DNA of 64,000 nucleotides, taken from Stemphylium vesicarium (taxonomy: Eukaryota; Ascomycota; Dothideomycetes; Pleosporales; Pleosporaceae). Under the pieces are notes generated by a model that saw only the letters and a program-made list of their open reading frames with translations, was not told where the DNA came from and searched no databases. The stretch is taken from the NCBI GenBank assembly GCA_004380135.1, contig QXCR01000149.1, forward strand, positions 22,141 to 86,140. Direction: 5' to 3'. The first letter of the stretch is position 1, and each line of letters starts with the position of its first letter. This document shows positions 47,939-59,710 of this stretch, piece after piece. A program made the position numbers and the translations under genes.

Positions 47939-48923
47939 TTATTGAGGCTTTTGACCAGCTGGATCATGTGGTATTTGAGGTATGGAATTCTCACTTTTCT
48001 GCGGGCACTCGACAGCATGTAGTTGGGGGAGATGCTACTACTACTCCGTCCTTGGAGGACGTACTTTCCCGACTTGATCACTTTCTGGTGCAAGCTGTTG
48101 AAGAGTACGCTGTGTAACGCACGATAAGAGTTAGGTTATTTCCGGAGCTGCCTCGCAAGGCTGCAGCGGCTAGGCGCTGACTGTTATCCAACATGCGAGG
48201 TTACAGCCTGCTTGGTTGTTCGGGGGGAGACCTGGTAGACAAGACTGTGTTGCTCGAAGGGTGCGGTGAGGAGATGAGCGCTAGCGCTTTCTTCATGTGG
48301 CGGGTGATACCGTCAACAGAAATGCACGACTGCCAACCCAACCTAACCCGGCCCACTCCTGCACCAGATCCTGCCAAAGTGGATCATGTTGCTAACCTGT
48401 TGCGACTGCACCACGACATCACGCATACTCAACGACGCAACTTTTCCACCATGGTGGTATCGTTGGAAGAACAAGTTTTGCCTGATTAATCGTTCCTTTG
48501 GTATGATGGCGCTGCTGCTGCTGCTTTCACTACTTGTACAATTCGTAACCATACCATATCCAACGTCCTAAATCAAGCGCCGAGACGGCTCCCGTCGCAA
48601 AGTCCACTGGAGATGCGACTAACGCCATGTCGTCGAAGAAGATAAAATGTTCCATCACCCCACTGGCGGCAGGAATGTTTGATGGATGAAGGGGTTCAGC
48701 GCATGTTGAAGACTGATACTACTGAGTACAGATGCGCTGGGGGGTTATATCTGGTCGGGGTTGCCTGCCACATAGTTCGTCCGCTGTCGTATTGGTACTG
48801 CGTTAAGCTGGTCGAAAGCTGTTCCGTGAGGATGTATTCGGGTCTAGGTCTCTACTGCTGCTGCTGCTGCTGCTGTTCTCGTATGCATTGTTCTCTGTTA
48901 TTACCGTATCGTTGAATATGAGC
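47939..48923. other. Intergenic region, 1.0 kb, with CTG repeats
   Basis: No supported gene. Short CTG tracts occur, the longest listed separately. Part of the 3' untranslated region of the next minus-strand gene lies here. Confidence 0.5.
48855..48875 (+). repeat. (CTG)7 microsatellite
   Basis: Seven perfect CTG units about 50 bases beyond the stop codon of the TRP-like gene (which reads as CAG on that gene's strand), so probably in its 3' untranslated region. Confidence 0.88.
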
Positions 48924-51718
48924 TCATTTTGTGTTATTTGTCTTGGGGAGAGGAGGCACTTCTTCTTCGCTGATCCTCGTCTCGAGTTTAGGCCGTGAAC
49001 TCGACCTGGAGATGGATTGCAGTCTGCTCACGGCCCTTTCTTCCGGACTAATGACGCGAAACTCATCTGGAATGCCATGTGAAGAAAGAATGGGGGTAAT
49101 CGACCGGTTCTTGTGAGCATCAAGAGGACTTGGATTTCTCTCCACATTTTCCCGTGTCTCTAGCCGAGTGCTAATGCTGGTGTTGCTCATGGCCCTTTCA
49201 CGTCTGGGGCCCATTGGGTCGTAGTCCTGCGTACTCCAGCTAGGCCGATGCAAGCGAGCCGCGCGTGGTAGAGTAGAGTAAGAAGCCTGCGACTGAAGGC
49301 TGCCTCTTCTGTTACGCTGTGATGGCCTAACTGCACTCTCAGCATGACGTTGTTCTGGCGATAGCAGCTGAGATGTGGCAGGCTCCTGGTTAATCTCCTC
49401 CATGAATTCGATGTCCTCGTCTTCGACCTTCGCCATTCGCTTCACCTGCTTCACTTCAAAATATGGGGTCTTTGGGACATCTGGCAGAGAATGTACTGAA
49501 ACTGGACGCGGCCTTGGTTGTGGGACATCTTGCTCGGCGAAGTTCATTTGACTGAAGTACTTCTCGCGCGTTGCGTTCCAACTCCTAGGTTTGATTTCTG
49601 TCCGGTTGCGCAAGACAGACATGTAACTGGAGATGGCGCCGATCAAGATGAGTACCATAATAGCGATGGTCAAAAGACCTTGAATAACGATGATAACGAT
49701 CCCAATCACGGTTGTCGGGATGCGAGGCACCCTGTATCGCGTATCGAAGGCTGCAGATAGCGCGGCAGTGGCAACCTTACTGAACCCCAGAAGATACACA
49801 GCTACGACGTTCAGGCGTTGTCCCTCAAAAGGCCGCAAAAGGACAAAGGCGATAAGTGCGACAATCTCAATCGCCAGTAGACCGAAGACCTGAACGAGTG
49901 GTTGACTGGAAGCACCAGCCATAAATCCCGCTCGAAAGAACTCGTAGAACAACCAAACGATGAAGAACCACCATCGAGTTCTCCTGTACCGGGAGGCAAG
50001 CCACCCAAACTTCGTGGTATAATGCTCATCATCGTGGATTGATGTGGTGTCTGCCATGGCATGTATCGTCCACCACGGGATGGATCCGATGTATGTATTG
50101 TCTTCAGATCGAGGGGCCTTGCTGTTCCTCGAGATAGTGAACCATGGCACACATTTAAGAATCGGGCGTCTAGCCACATTCAAACGATCTGGCTCTGACA
50201 CGTACTTTCCGAGACGGAGCCTGGAGAAGCAAGCGTATGCCGCAACGCTGCCTACACCAAATACCACAGCGATGAAGACAATGCAAGCGACAGCAACAGG
50301 TCCCGACAGAGCTAGGTAAGAAAACTGGAACATGGCCAGGAACGTCATCACAAAGAACCCGGTAAAAACGATGCGCAGCACGATTGCCGCAATGTAACCG
50401 AGATAGTGGCGTCGAAAGAACGTGAGGCGATCCTTGCGAATGGCGCGAATGACGCTCAAGAATTCAACGAAGAATTTTAGAGCGAGCACTGAGCCAGTAA
50501 TGCACCCAATCACAACCAGAAACCAGAGAAGACCAGTCATGAAGGCGTTGCTTGCTGGTATCCGCTCCGTGGCAAGTGTGCCAGCAAATCCGGAATGGTT
50601 CCCTGGAAGCGGCAGCCCAGGTTTAACCGGACGTCCGTAATACTTGAATCCGCTTTCTGCGTCGACGAGGTGGCGCCTTGCCATAGCGTTTTGAAGCACT
50701 AGCTCTTCAGGTAGAGCTCTTCGCTTGTAGATTGATTGTATGTCGACACCTCCTCCAAGATGTGGGTTGTTCTCTCCTGTCCCGGCCGCACCGACTTGTG
50801 AGGTATTGCCCTTATTCGAGCCAATAAAGTCATTGATCATATTCTGCATCGGTTCCGAGTAGATCATGCCCCCGGCCCAGGCGTAGTTACTCCAGAAAGC
50901 CACAAGGACACTGGGCCAGTTCATCGAGATTGCTCCGCTGTAGAAGATGTGGTGCCACACGGCGAAAACGACAGACACTGACAACGAGTGGGCATAATGC
51001 TTGCGCATGCTGAGTATGTCGGTACCGTAGGTAGCCGTAGCGAAGGAAGAAAGGATGGCCAAGAGGGTGAACCAGCCTAGGATTGTACTGACGGCAGCTT
51101 GTTGTTGGAAAGTGTAGCCATTTGTGATTTGCGCAGCGAAGCAGCCGATCTCGTTTCGCGTTGAATTTGAGAAGATCCGCAGGATAGCCTGACCTTCGAA
51201 ATCGGGAATGCTGAGTGCCAGCTCAGGTATCCCTGCAACATCTTCCTGATTGACTGGTATTATGCCTGCAGCCTCTATCGGGATTCCGGCCTTGACAGGA
51301 CAGGCGCTTGCTTATGTTAGCAATGTGTTCTGGTCAGCGTGACGAATACGTACCTCCAGATGTTAGCGCTACACGGATCGAAGGTCAGATCAAACCGACT
51401 CTCTCCATATGCGAAGACGCCAATATTCATCATGATGTCCTCTTTCTTCAATGCTGTCTCTCCTTCGAGGTGAAACATTATCGTCATGTTGTCTTTGTAG
51501 TAGGCTGCGTCGAATCGAGTGACATTGATAGCGCTTTCACCGAGACAGTCGCCATAGTCGGCGGTGTAAAGAGAGGGTTGCCTGTCGTCTCTCACCCCCA
51601 TAAGTGTGCCGCCTATGATTGCTTCCACATAATTGACCTCGTCGGCGACGGCGGTATAGCAGAAGAGGAGCGACAGGTAGATCGCGAATAGAGACGGTGC
51701 GTGTTCTAACATGGGCAT
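48924..51718 (-). CDS. Fungal TRP-like/Flc family membrane protein with ML-like domain
   Basis: Two exons on the minus strand (51718-51354, 51306-48924) give 915 residues, with a phase-2 junction in the sequence CSANIW-RS-ACPVKAG. A signal peptide (SLFAIYLSLLFCYTAVA) leads into an ML-like lipid-binding ectodomain of about 180 residues with paired cysteines. Eight or nine membrane spans follow, from about GWFTLLAILSSFATA onward, including FWSNYAWAGGMIYSEPMQNM, a strongly conserved stretch of the family. The last 220 residues are cytosolic and Ser/Arg-rich. Relatives (Flc1-3 of yeast, Pkd2 of fission yeast) act in the ER/plasma membrane in Ca2+ handling, FAD transport and wall integrity. Channel activity is inferred. 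Confidence 0.9.
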
Positions 51719-52982
51719 GCTGGTATAAGTATCTGTAGATCGGATTTCAGCAATCTGGTAGCGTCAAGCTGCCGTCGAACCGGGGTAATCAGGTTTAGTA
51801 GCGCGCTCTTCGTGGGTGTGCTTGTCTGTAGCCGCGATCAGTTCATGTGCGGATGAGCTCTGACTCGTTAACAAGGCAGCGGCTTTGATGCCTATTTATA
51901 CGGCGAGAACTGAGGCAGAGAACTGAGCCTGGGCTGTCGTAAAATAGTCTAGGATCATCGGTTTGTTGCAGTGTGCAAACGCAGTGGCATCACGAGACCC
52001 TTGGTAAGAGCAGTGAGGGGACAGACGAGCGAGCTGGGATAGACTGAGAGTTAAGTTGCTGAGTTCGTGTCGAAAGTGGAAATGCAGCGGGCAGTGCTAG
52101 GCGTAAGAAAGCAGGAGCTGTCCGCCGTTGGGTAGGTACAAGCTCTGGGGTTGCAAGCGCAACCTCACCGGACCACAAACAACGCTTGTAGTAGCCACTG
52201 CCAGACGCGTCGTGGATGTGAAACTAGGATAACTTTTTCACTCCAATAGCAATTTTAGGGCAACAAACGTTGTCAAAGTAGATTTGTGAGAGCGTGCTAT
52301 ATGTGAATGGTATGGCATGTAGATTCTGAGCTACGATGGGTGGCTGCAGCGGCTGTATTAGCGTAACTCTGGCGTGGCTGCTTGGTGAAAGAACAGTATA
52401 CCCAACGACAGTCGTACGCATGCTACCATTCATTGGGACCTTCAGGCCACAATAAGACAAATGCAATGCTTCATTCGGCCCCGCCGTTTGCCGAAGACCC
52501 ATTCGGAAGCTTGTACACCCAGCGTGGAACCTGCTTCCGACGCGTTCTCTCTCTTCGGAATAACCACTTGTGCCCCAGCCATCCCATCAACAGTCCTGGT
52601 TTGTTTCCGCCTCTATAAAACCGGATCGTTTGCTCGGTTTCGGGGTGGCATCGCCTGGTCCTCAACATATGCCGGCTTACGACGCGCTGTGCGCCAGCAA
52701 TCTAGGGTCCAGAGCGACCAGTAGTGTACTGCGATCGCGTGAAGAGAGGACTTTGATATGTCCAACAGACATGGTTGCCATCAGGTTCGACTCGCATCGA
52801 GCATCGATTATCGCCTAGAACCAGTGGCAACCGTAGTGTCCTTGCCTTCCCTCCAGTTGGGGTAGATATGGGAAATACCACTTGAGAGGACTCCAGGGGT
52901 ATGTAACGCCCGCTAGGTATCTGTGCTTCTTTCCGGCATCTTTGGGTAAAGGTCTTCCTCCTTAGTCGCTGCTCAACCGGCT
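51719..52982. other. Intergenic region, 1.3 kb
   Basis: Promoter region of the TRP-like gene and 3' region beyond the GPI protein. No supported gene, RNA or repeat. Confidence 0.5.
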
Positions 52983-54191
52983 TCATCCAATGGAGGTCGC
53001 CATGAACGCGTAAAGTAGAACAAATCCGGCCATGCCTGTCATTGCAGAGGGCAACACATAGACTGATGCCCCAGCAGACGGTAACGGCGCACCTTTCAAC
53101 TCCATATCCGCCGGTTTCGCCCTTTTGTACAATTAGCTTCTCAATCTTCCAACACGAATGTCAGGACAGAATACTCACACTACATCCGTCATGTCGAAGA
53201 AAGCATATTTGCACCTCTCTCCGTCCTGCAGGTTCTCATTCGTAAGCACGCTTGCCTCATTGGGAAAATCCATAATCGGTACAGAAGGGTAGAAGCCCTT
53301 GTCATTAATGATGTATTTTGACAACGCATACAAAGCGTAGTTCTCGGCATTGTTTGCAGCGTCGTACGGCATCTGGGTAGAGAGTGTGGCGAGTAGTTTC
53401 GAGCGCGTGGCGCCGTATGCGTATTTGAGGGTTTGGTGACTGGTTGGGCCTTCATCGCCCTGCTCGTTCAGCACGCCAGCGAGTACGGAAGTGTTCATGG
53501 CGCCCTCGGAGATGTCTATAAGCCATTCTGAGGTCGAATTCGGAGGCGCGGGGATGGGGCGTTGAACAACTGCCGTGCCAATGTCGGAGAAGTGCATCAC
53601 CATGCGTGCCCAGAGCGAAGCGCGGTTGTAGTATTCCATCAGGCGATCTTTCTGGATCTGGTCTGCGGCCTTTTTGTCTATGCGGCCTTCGAGCGATTCC
53701 ATGCGGAAGTAGTCGGAACAGAAGACCACATGCGGTTCGTTGCCTATGTTATAAGCTGCATGGTCGCCTTCGCGTTTGTTGCCCTTGTTGCATAGGCCCA
53801 TGGGGTCATCACATCGTATGTGTATGTCGGCGTTCACAGCGCCGTCCTCTCCTTCCAATACCCCGTAGTTTGCTGCCCGTTGCAAGTTCTGTGCAATCAT
53901 GTCTGTATAGTTTGCTGATATTGATGGACCAAAAAACTCTCTCGCTGCCTGCGACGTGACATCGAAGGGCGTGGCAGCGGCGAACAACGTAGTCATCTCG
54001 GAGAAGCCATCACGGATGTCGTCAATGTCGGAGAGGTCACAGCCCTCGCCGCCCGTCAAGACGGTCGCGTAGGTGGGCCTATCAGTTCCTTTGTCGTCGC
54101 CAATGACGCCATCTGGGTAGGCATACGCGTGGGTTGCGACGGCGCTGAGGAGTACGGGAGGGAGGCTGAAGAGCGAGGGGAGTGTGAGCAT
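52983..54191 (-). CDS. GPI-anchored metallopeptidase-fold protein lacking HExxH (pseudo-protease candidate)
   Basis: Two exons on the minus strand (54191-53179 and 53121-52983) give 383 residues. A consensus GTGAGT donor at 53178 overlaps the stop that would end the unspliced frame, so splicing is likely. The protein has a signal peptide (LSAVATHAYA), then CDLSDIDDIRDGF, a Cys-containing middle (CDDPMGLCNKG, VVFCSDYFRM) and ENYALYALSKYI, the pattern of fungal M35/lysine-specific or Asp f2-type putative peptidases. Where HExxH is expected the sequence is MVMHFSDIG (H200), so the catalytic Glu and second His are missing. Exon 2 ends in a hydrophobic tail (MTGMAGFVLLYAFMA) preceded by Ser/Ala/Gly, a GPI signal. 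A non-catalytic surface role is the likely reading. Confidence 0.75.
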
Positions 54192-55860
54192 GTTGCCCAA
54201 GCCGCGGGCAGGCGTCCGGTCGATCGGTATTTTACTTCGGGTTATTCGTGTGCTGTCAGCATGGGAGGTTCGCAGATCTCCTTCTTCTTCTAGAGGCAGC
54301 GAGTATTACGAGTACTGCGACAATAGCGTTCGTCGGGCAGGAACTTGGGGTAAGGGTGAAGTACGCGCTCCAAGGATACCGTTGACGCTGTGACGTTTGT
54401 CGAAAAATGCCCCGGCGCGTGAAGGGGCACCTGCGGCCGCAAGGCTGTTCTCCAGTTTTATCACGGTGCTAACACACGCCGTTACAACTAGATGTTCAGA
54501 CACGAGGCTCTGAGACGGTAGCGCTGAGGTGCTAGAAGAGGATGGGGCCGATGCCGAATGACGGTATTCGGGCCTGCTTGTCAAAGTTCGCCCTGTAGAG
54601 AGCGGAGTTTTGGTATGAAGAATTACTCCGGATCATAGCAGCGTTCCGGGCCACAGTAATGCGAAAGGCTGTGTATGCACATGGTAATGCTCTTGTGCTG
54701 AGGCAATGTCGGGGGTCGCTCGATAAAGCAAGGATCCGTCGCGTGTGAAACGCGATATTACGTGCCAAGAGCCAGTCGCATCACGGATCTGTGCCCTCAA
54801 GTCATGAATCCGCGGTCTTTGTTGTTTCCACAGAGCGTCTAGTCGGTGTTCGTCAGTCACCCAAAGATCAGACTACCGAGAAGATATCCGTATCCAAGAA
54901 GCAGGACACGAGGTCGGGCTTGGTGTTGCCGACATAGCCTGCCGTCTTCCTTGGCAGATTTCGTTAGCTTCACGAGCTACCTATGCCGAGCGTCTTGCCG
55001 CTTGAGGACCCTGAATCCGATCGCCTCGTTGCATAGCCTGTGGCATTGTCATCCACCTCGAACATCATTGCGATAGTGCAAAGGGAGTCGTGGAACAATC
55101 CTCACTCGTGCCGATTCCAACCAGATAACGCGGCACCCCATTTCTGCGGCACCCACTCTTGTTCCGCCATCCCGCCAGTCTACTGGCCATGCATATAATA
55201 CTCTTCCCCTCAGCCTCATTGTGTCTTCGTCGATAGTATCTTTGCATCCGTCATCAACACGTGGTAAAACCGTCTAACGTCTATTTGCGGGTACATCCAC
55301 CGCAGATCGACCTGCAACAGCTTGCGTGTGCCAAGGCAATGAACCTGGCTGTTCACCAAAAGGTATCCATCGCACACCGACAGACCATCATACAGTCGAT
55401 GTACTCGTAGTAGCAAAGCAGCGGTCGGCGACACAGTGGGGTGCGTGTTCGCGTGTCGAGAGGCGTCACCCCACTTCTGCGGAAAGCCATCACTGCAAGC
55501 TGCCCGCCCAATCAACCCACTTCCTCGACCACGACGCGGGCCATCAAGCAAGGACGCGACGCCGTCTGGATGGCCTGGCGCGTAGTTGTCGTCAGTGATA
55601 GATGAGTTGGTGCGCAAAGTCTAGGTGGGGTCAAAGGAGGAGGTGTTTGCAATCACTGCAGAGCCGCATCTCTGCAAGTGTATCTGTTCGCCGTGATTGT
55701 GACTAGATACGTCAAGACCTGGAACATAAAGGTCGCGTTCCTATCTGTAATTAGACCTGTGCAGCAAAAGCCAACCCGAATACACTCCCGGTCAAGCCAC
55801 CCCACAGCTACTACACGCTAAGCCCTACCCTTCGTCCTAGCATCCCCATACAACGACTTC
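54192..55860. other. Divergent intergenic region, 1.7 kb
   Basis: Promoter space between the GPI protein (minus) and the zinc-finger-like protein (plus). Short frames such as 54633-54860 (minus) lack any recognisable feature. Confidence 0.5.
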
Positions 55861-56882
55861 ATGGCGGGCGAAGATCGTACAGCCTCGCGAACATCCAGTG
55901 AGTCCTGATTCGCTTGCACTGCCCTGTATACACTCGTTCGCAAGGCTACATATGCATCCTTCTATCCAATGAACCCTGATAAGCTGAGGCTGATGCTGCA
56001 TGCGCCACAACAGCAGCGAACCCCGCAAGTCGCGCCGGCATGTCTCTGGCGGCCCTCAGACAACGCGATCGCGACGTAATACCAACGCTTCACGCCTGGT
56101 TCCAGGAGCCCGACCTTCCTGCTCGCTTGGTCCACTTCGACGAACCATATCTGCAGGGCGTTGGGGGCCCCAATACACAGAGTCTGGTACGAAGTGAAGC
56201 CGAAACCATCAAGAGCGCTTCGTCCATGACGCCGGCTCTCATCCACCAGTCCGATGCGTCGACCCATGGTCCACCTTCACTGTACTCAGGGTACACCACC
56301 GAAGCGACGCCGACGGAAACAAGTGTGAGCACCGGGCTCGCACATGGCCATGGTCATCTGGCAGGGTACACACTGTTGGAGGAAAGTCATGACGGGGTGC
56401 TAGTGGTACCGGAAGGCCACCACCGAGCCCCATACTATGAATGCGCCTTCTGGTTCCTGAAATGTATCTACGTCTCTGGCGATCGGGAACAGTGGGAAGA
56501 GCACTGCCTATCACACTTCCGTGGCGAGGACCCGCCGTCGAGAGTGCAATGTCCGCTATGCGATTGGACGATGGAGTCGTCGGAGAGCGGCCAAGCAGCG
56601 TGGACAGCTCGCATGGCCCATTTGGCAAACGCACATCTCGTGTTTGGGCAGACGCTACGCACCAGCCGGCCTGACTTTGCGCTCTTCGAATACCTGTGGC
56701 AAAAACATTTGATTGACGACCAGGATCTGAAAGAGCTCAAAGCTGGTAATCACAACCTGACGCATCCGCAGGGAAACTTTGTCGAGATGGGTGGGAGGAG
56801 AAGACATGGAGAGAGAATGCAGCGTGCTCCACGGCAGCATGTTGGTATGATTGCTCGACAGCAGGGCCCTCGTCAGCCTTGA
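55861..56882 (+). CDS. Cys/His zinc-finger-like protein
   Basis: Two exons (55861-55897, 55984-56882) give 311 residues; the GTGAGT donor and phase-1 junction agree. The N-terminal half is polar and disordered. From about residue 170 a domain contains paired metal-type ligands: YECAFWFLKC, EEHCLSHF, QCPLCDW and HLANAH, consistent with two degenerate C2H2-like fingers of a kind seen in fungal proteins of unknown function. The C-terminus is Arg-rich (GGRRRHGERMQR). A nuclear or nucleic-acid role is plausible but unproven; ordinary DNA-binding C2H2 linkers are absent. Confidence 0.75.
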
Positions 56883-58016
56883 TTCAGCCCTTTATTTCTA
56901 GCAAGGGCCCATCCAGGGGAAGGATGCTTATCAGCCCTTGGCGGCACCCATTGATGACACCGGGCGACTTCCAAGTTTCACACTGGATTCTTTGAACCTT
57001 GCTCTTCTTGTTTCTGCATCCGCTTCCTTCTCTTCTCCTACTGTCCCCAGACTGGCATACCAAGGACACACAAAACGCATAGTCCTGGCGTTTTTGGATT
57101 CGCATAATACCTCTTTTTTCTCCTCTTCCCTCTCTTAGCTACACATAATGAATGATAAACATCTCATTTGGTCCCTTTCGCTGGCCAATTTACTTGGCGA
57201 GCTGTGGGCAACGAATGGCCGAGAAACCTTTTAGTAGAATGCACTCTTCGTTTTTCTGCTACAAGTACAAGGTGATGCACAGCCAAACTACTTCCATGTC
57301 ATCTTTATACCTCATTGATCCCCCGCCCCTGACCACCGCTTTCCAGCCTTCTAGCCTTCTAGCCCCCCGCTCTGACAAACCACCCTCCCGCTTTACAAAC
57401 TCATAGCTTTGATCTTATTCGTCACTTTACAAGGTACCTTACCTTGTTCTTACACGCGTGGCGTATTTCCCGAATTGCCGTCTTTGCAAACGCGTCTGCC
57501 TAATCGTCGCGTGCCGGCAGCATGTCTTCGCGATCACACATTGGGACTAGCGCATTCCAGATTGGGAAGGGCCACACGAGATGATGGGGCTTGGAGCCTG
57601 TCGAGGCATTTATGTGCATACGCGATTCTACGGAGCTGTTCGAGAACACGGCCTGCTTACATGTTTAAGATCCATTCGTTTCACATGATGCTGGGGCGAT
57701 TCGAGGTTCTTGGGAAAAGCTTTAGTTGTGGGAGGGAGAGATTCCGTTGGGTATGAGCTTGCGCAATATCTTAGTGACTACGTCATTGGTTATGTTGTCG
57801 CATGCATATAAACTTGGGCAGTCTTTCTTACAGCTCATAAAACCAGGTGTGTAATTTGTGATGTGCTGCAGAGGCAATGTTGTTCATTATTCATGCATGT
57901 GTAGATAGAAATGACTGTCGCTCCTAGCACAACACGTTCATAGATCGTTCCATCTGCGCCACTTTTGGCGGCCGGTTTCTCTCATCTTCACCTGACACGA
58001 CCTAGAACCAGCCTCT
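56883..58016. other. Convergent intergenic region, 1.1 kb
   Basis: The 3' regions of the zinc-finger-like and permease genes. Pyrimidine-rich stretches (57000-57140) but no supported gene. Confidence 0.5.
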
Positions 58017-59710
58017 CTAGTACACGTAGAAGTTCTGAGTCTCGCTGTCGCGCTCGCGGAGCTGCTTGTTCTTGCGCAAGAAGCAAACCTTTGCTGCCCA
58101 TGCCAACACGGCGGTCATGACGGAGAAGGCGGCTGAGGAGCTCAACGCGATGACGTATTGCGGGGCATCGGACTTGGGCCAAAGGTAAGGGGTCCTGATC
58201 ATGTTGTTAGTGTATGCTCCTAGGAATCCAACAAGCAGAGTTGCATGCACATACCAAATGAACGAGGCGTTCATGACCGTAGTCACAATACCAATAGCGA
58301 CAGCCCTCTTCTCAGGAGTTTGTCCACAGGTCGATCCGCACCACCCCAAAATCAACGAGTTGACACCGTAGGTTCCGATGGTGAAAATCACCATGGCGAC
58401 ATAGCGGCCTGCAACACCGATCTCAGCGCATGCCAGTCCAAAACCGAATGTCGCAACAGCCTTGGAGATGGTGATGTGCCAAGTTCGTTCGTTGAACTTT
58501 CCAGATGACCAGGAGACTGCAATGGTGACTGCACCAGCAATGAGATAGGGTGGGCAGGTCAGAACAAGCGTGATGGTCTGGTTGAACCCGAGAGTCTCAA
58601 CAACAGTTGGGAAGAAGTTCTTGAAGCCGTTGGCTTTACGCGTCAAGGTCAGTATGCTATCTCATATGTATATCGTGCGTCCAGAACTTACCTGCCAAGT
58701 GCATGTGCGCCATGAAAGCGAAGATCCAGACCATGGGGTCTTTTCCTGCCTGTCGGAAACCAGCCCAGACGGACGTCTCGCCCTTGTGCCCAACAGTATC
58801 CATTGCCATACGGTTAGTGGCAAGATCTCGTTCCTCTTGGGTCAACCACCATGTGTTACTTGGGAAATCCGGGAGGAGGAAGAAGCCAGCGATAGCGATG
58901 ACAAAAGTGACAGCACCCTGGAGGATGAAAAGCCAACGCCAGCCACTATTGAGATGCAAGAGTCAGTGTGTGTCTCATAAGCATTTCGTTTGTCGAGACT
59001 TACCTAATTCCAGCGACATCTCCAAGACCGTGGAAGATACCTGCAGCGATCAAGCCAGCGAAGGCGGTAGCAAGGATGTTACCAGTGTACAATATGGCGA
59101 TACGGGTTGCGACCTCTTTCCTAGTGTAGAACGTAGATAGGAGGTAGACAGCGCCGGGATAGTATGGGGCCTCTGTAAGACCAAGGAAGAAGCGCGTGAG
59201 GAGGAGACCAGTGAAGTCCTTGGACAACGCTGTGAGGGCAGAAACGATAGCCCATAAAGCCATGCAGCTTCCCATGTAGCGAGATGGCCTCGTACGGTTC
59301 AAAAACATGTTACTCGGGATCTGACCGAGCAGATAGCCGACGAACAGGATGCTAACACACGTTTGGTATTGCGTGCTGCTGAGATTAAGATCTTCCTCTA
59401 GGTCGTCGAGGCGTGCCAATGCAATGGCATTGCGATCTATGCATTGTCAGCAAGACAATGCTTGTACACGCGGGTGGGAATGCCCGAAGTATAGTGTCTT
59501 ACCAAGGTAATTGAGCCAGTACATGGACCACAACATGGGCATGATCCATCGGTCGAGCTTCTTCACGAGCGCAATTTCTCGCGGGTCTGTCTTCTCGTGG
59601 GCTCCTGAGTAGTCGACCTTGCCGACCATAGGGATGGGCTTCATGAGCTCCTCATCCCTGGTCTGTGTCTGCTCTAGCATGACAACCTCGCCCTTCTTGG
59701 AATCCTGCAT
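58017..59710 (-). CDS. MFS permease, Dal5/anion:cation symporter type
   Basis: Five exons on the minus strand (59710-59503, 59436-59004, 58945-58692, 58633-58255, 58194-58017) give 483 residues. Twelve spans are expected. Typical blocks of the allantoate/nicotinate permease group are WSMYWLNYLDRNAIALARL, YQTCVSILFVGYLLGQIPSN, TRFFLGLTEAPYYPGAVYLLS with YTRKEVATRIAILYTG, WLFILQGAVTFVIAI and LPDFPSNTWWLTQEER. Substrates in this group include allantoate, ureidosuccinate, nicotinate and pantothenate; none can be fixed here. A single TGATAA (GATA factor) site lies about 255 bases upstream (59965-59970), compatible with nitrogen control but weak. The start is set at the ATG before QDSKKGEVV. Confidence 0.9.

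Noticed and set aside
54633..54860. 75-codon minus-strand ORF and neighbours
   Set aside because: No recognisable motif, no matching exons, and alternative frames are equally open.
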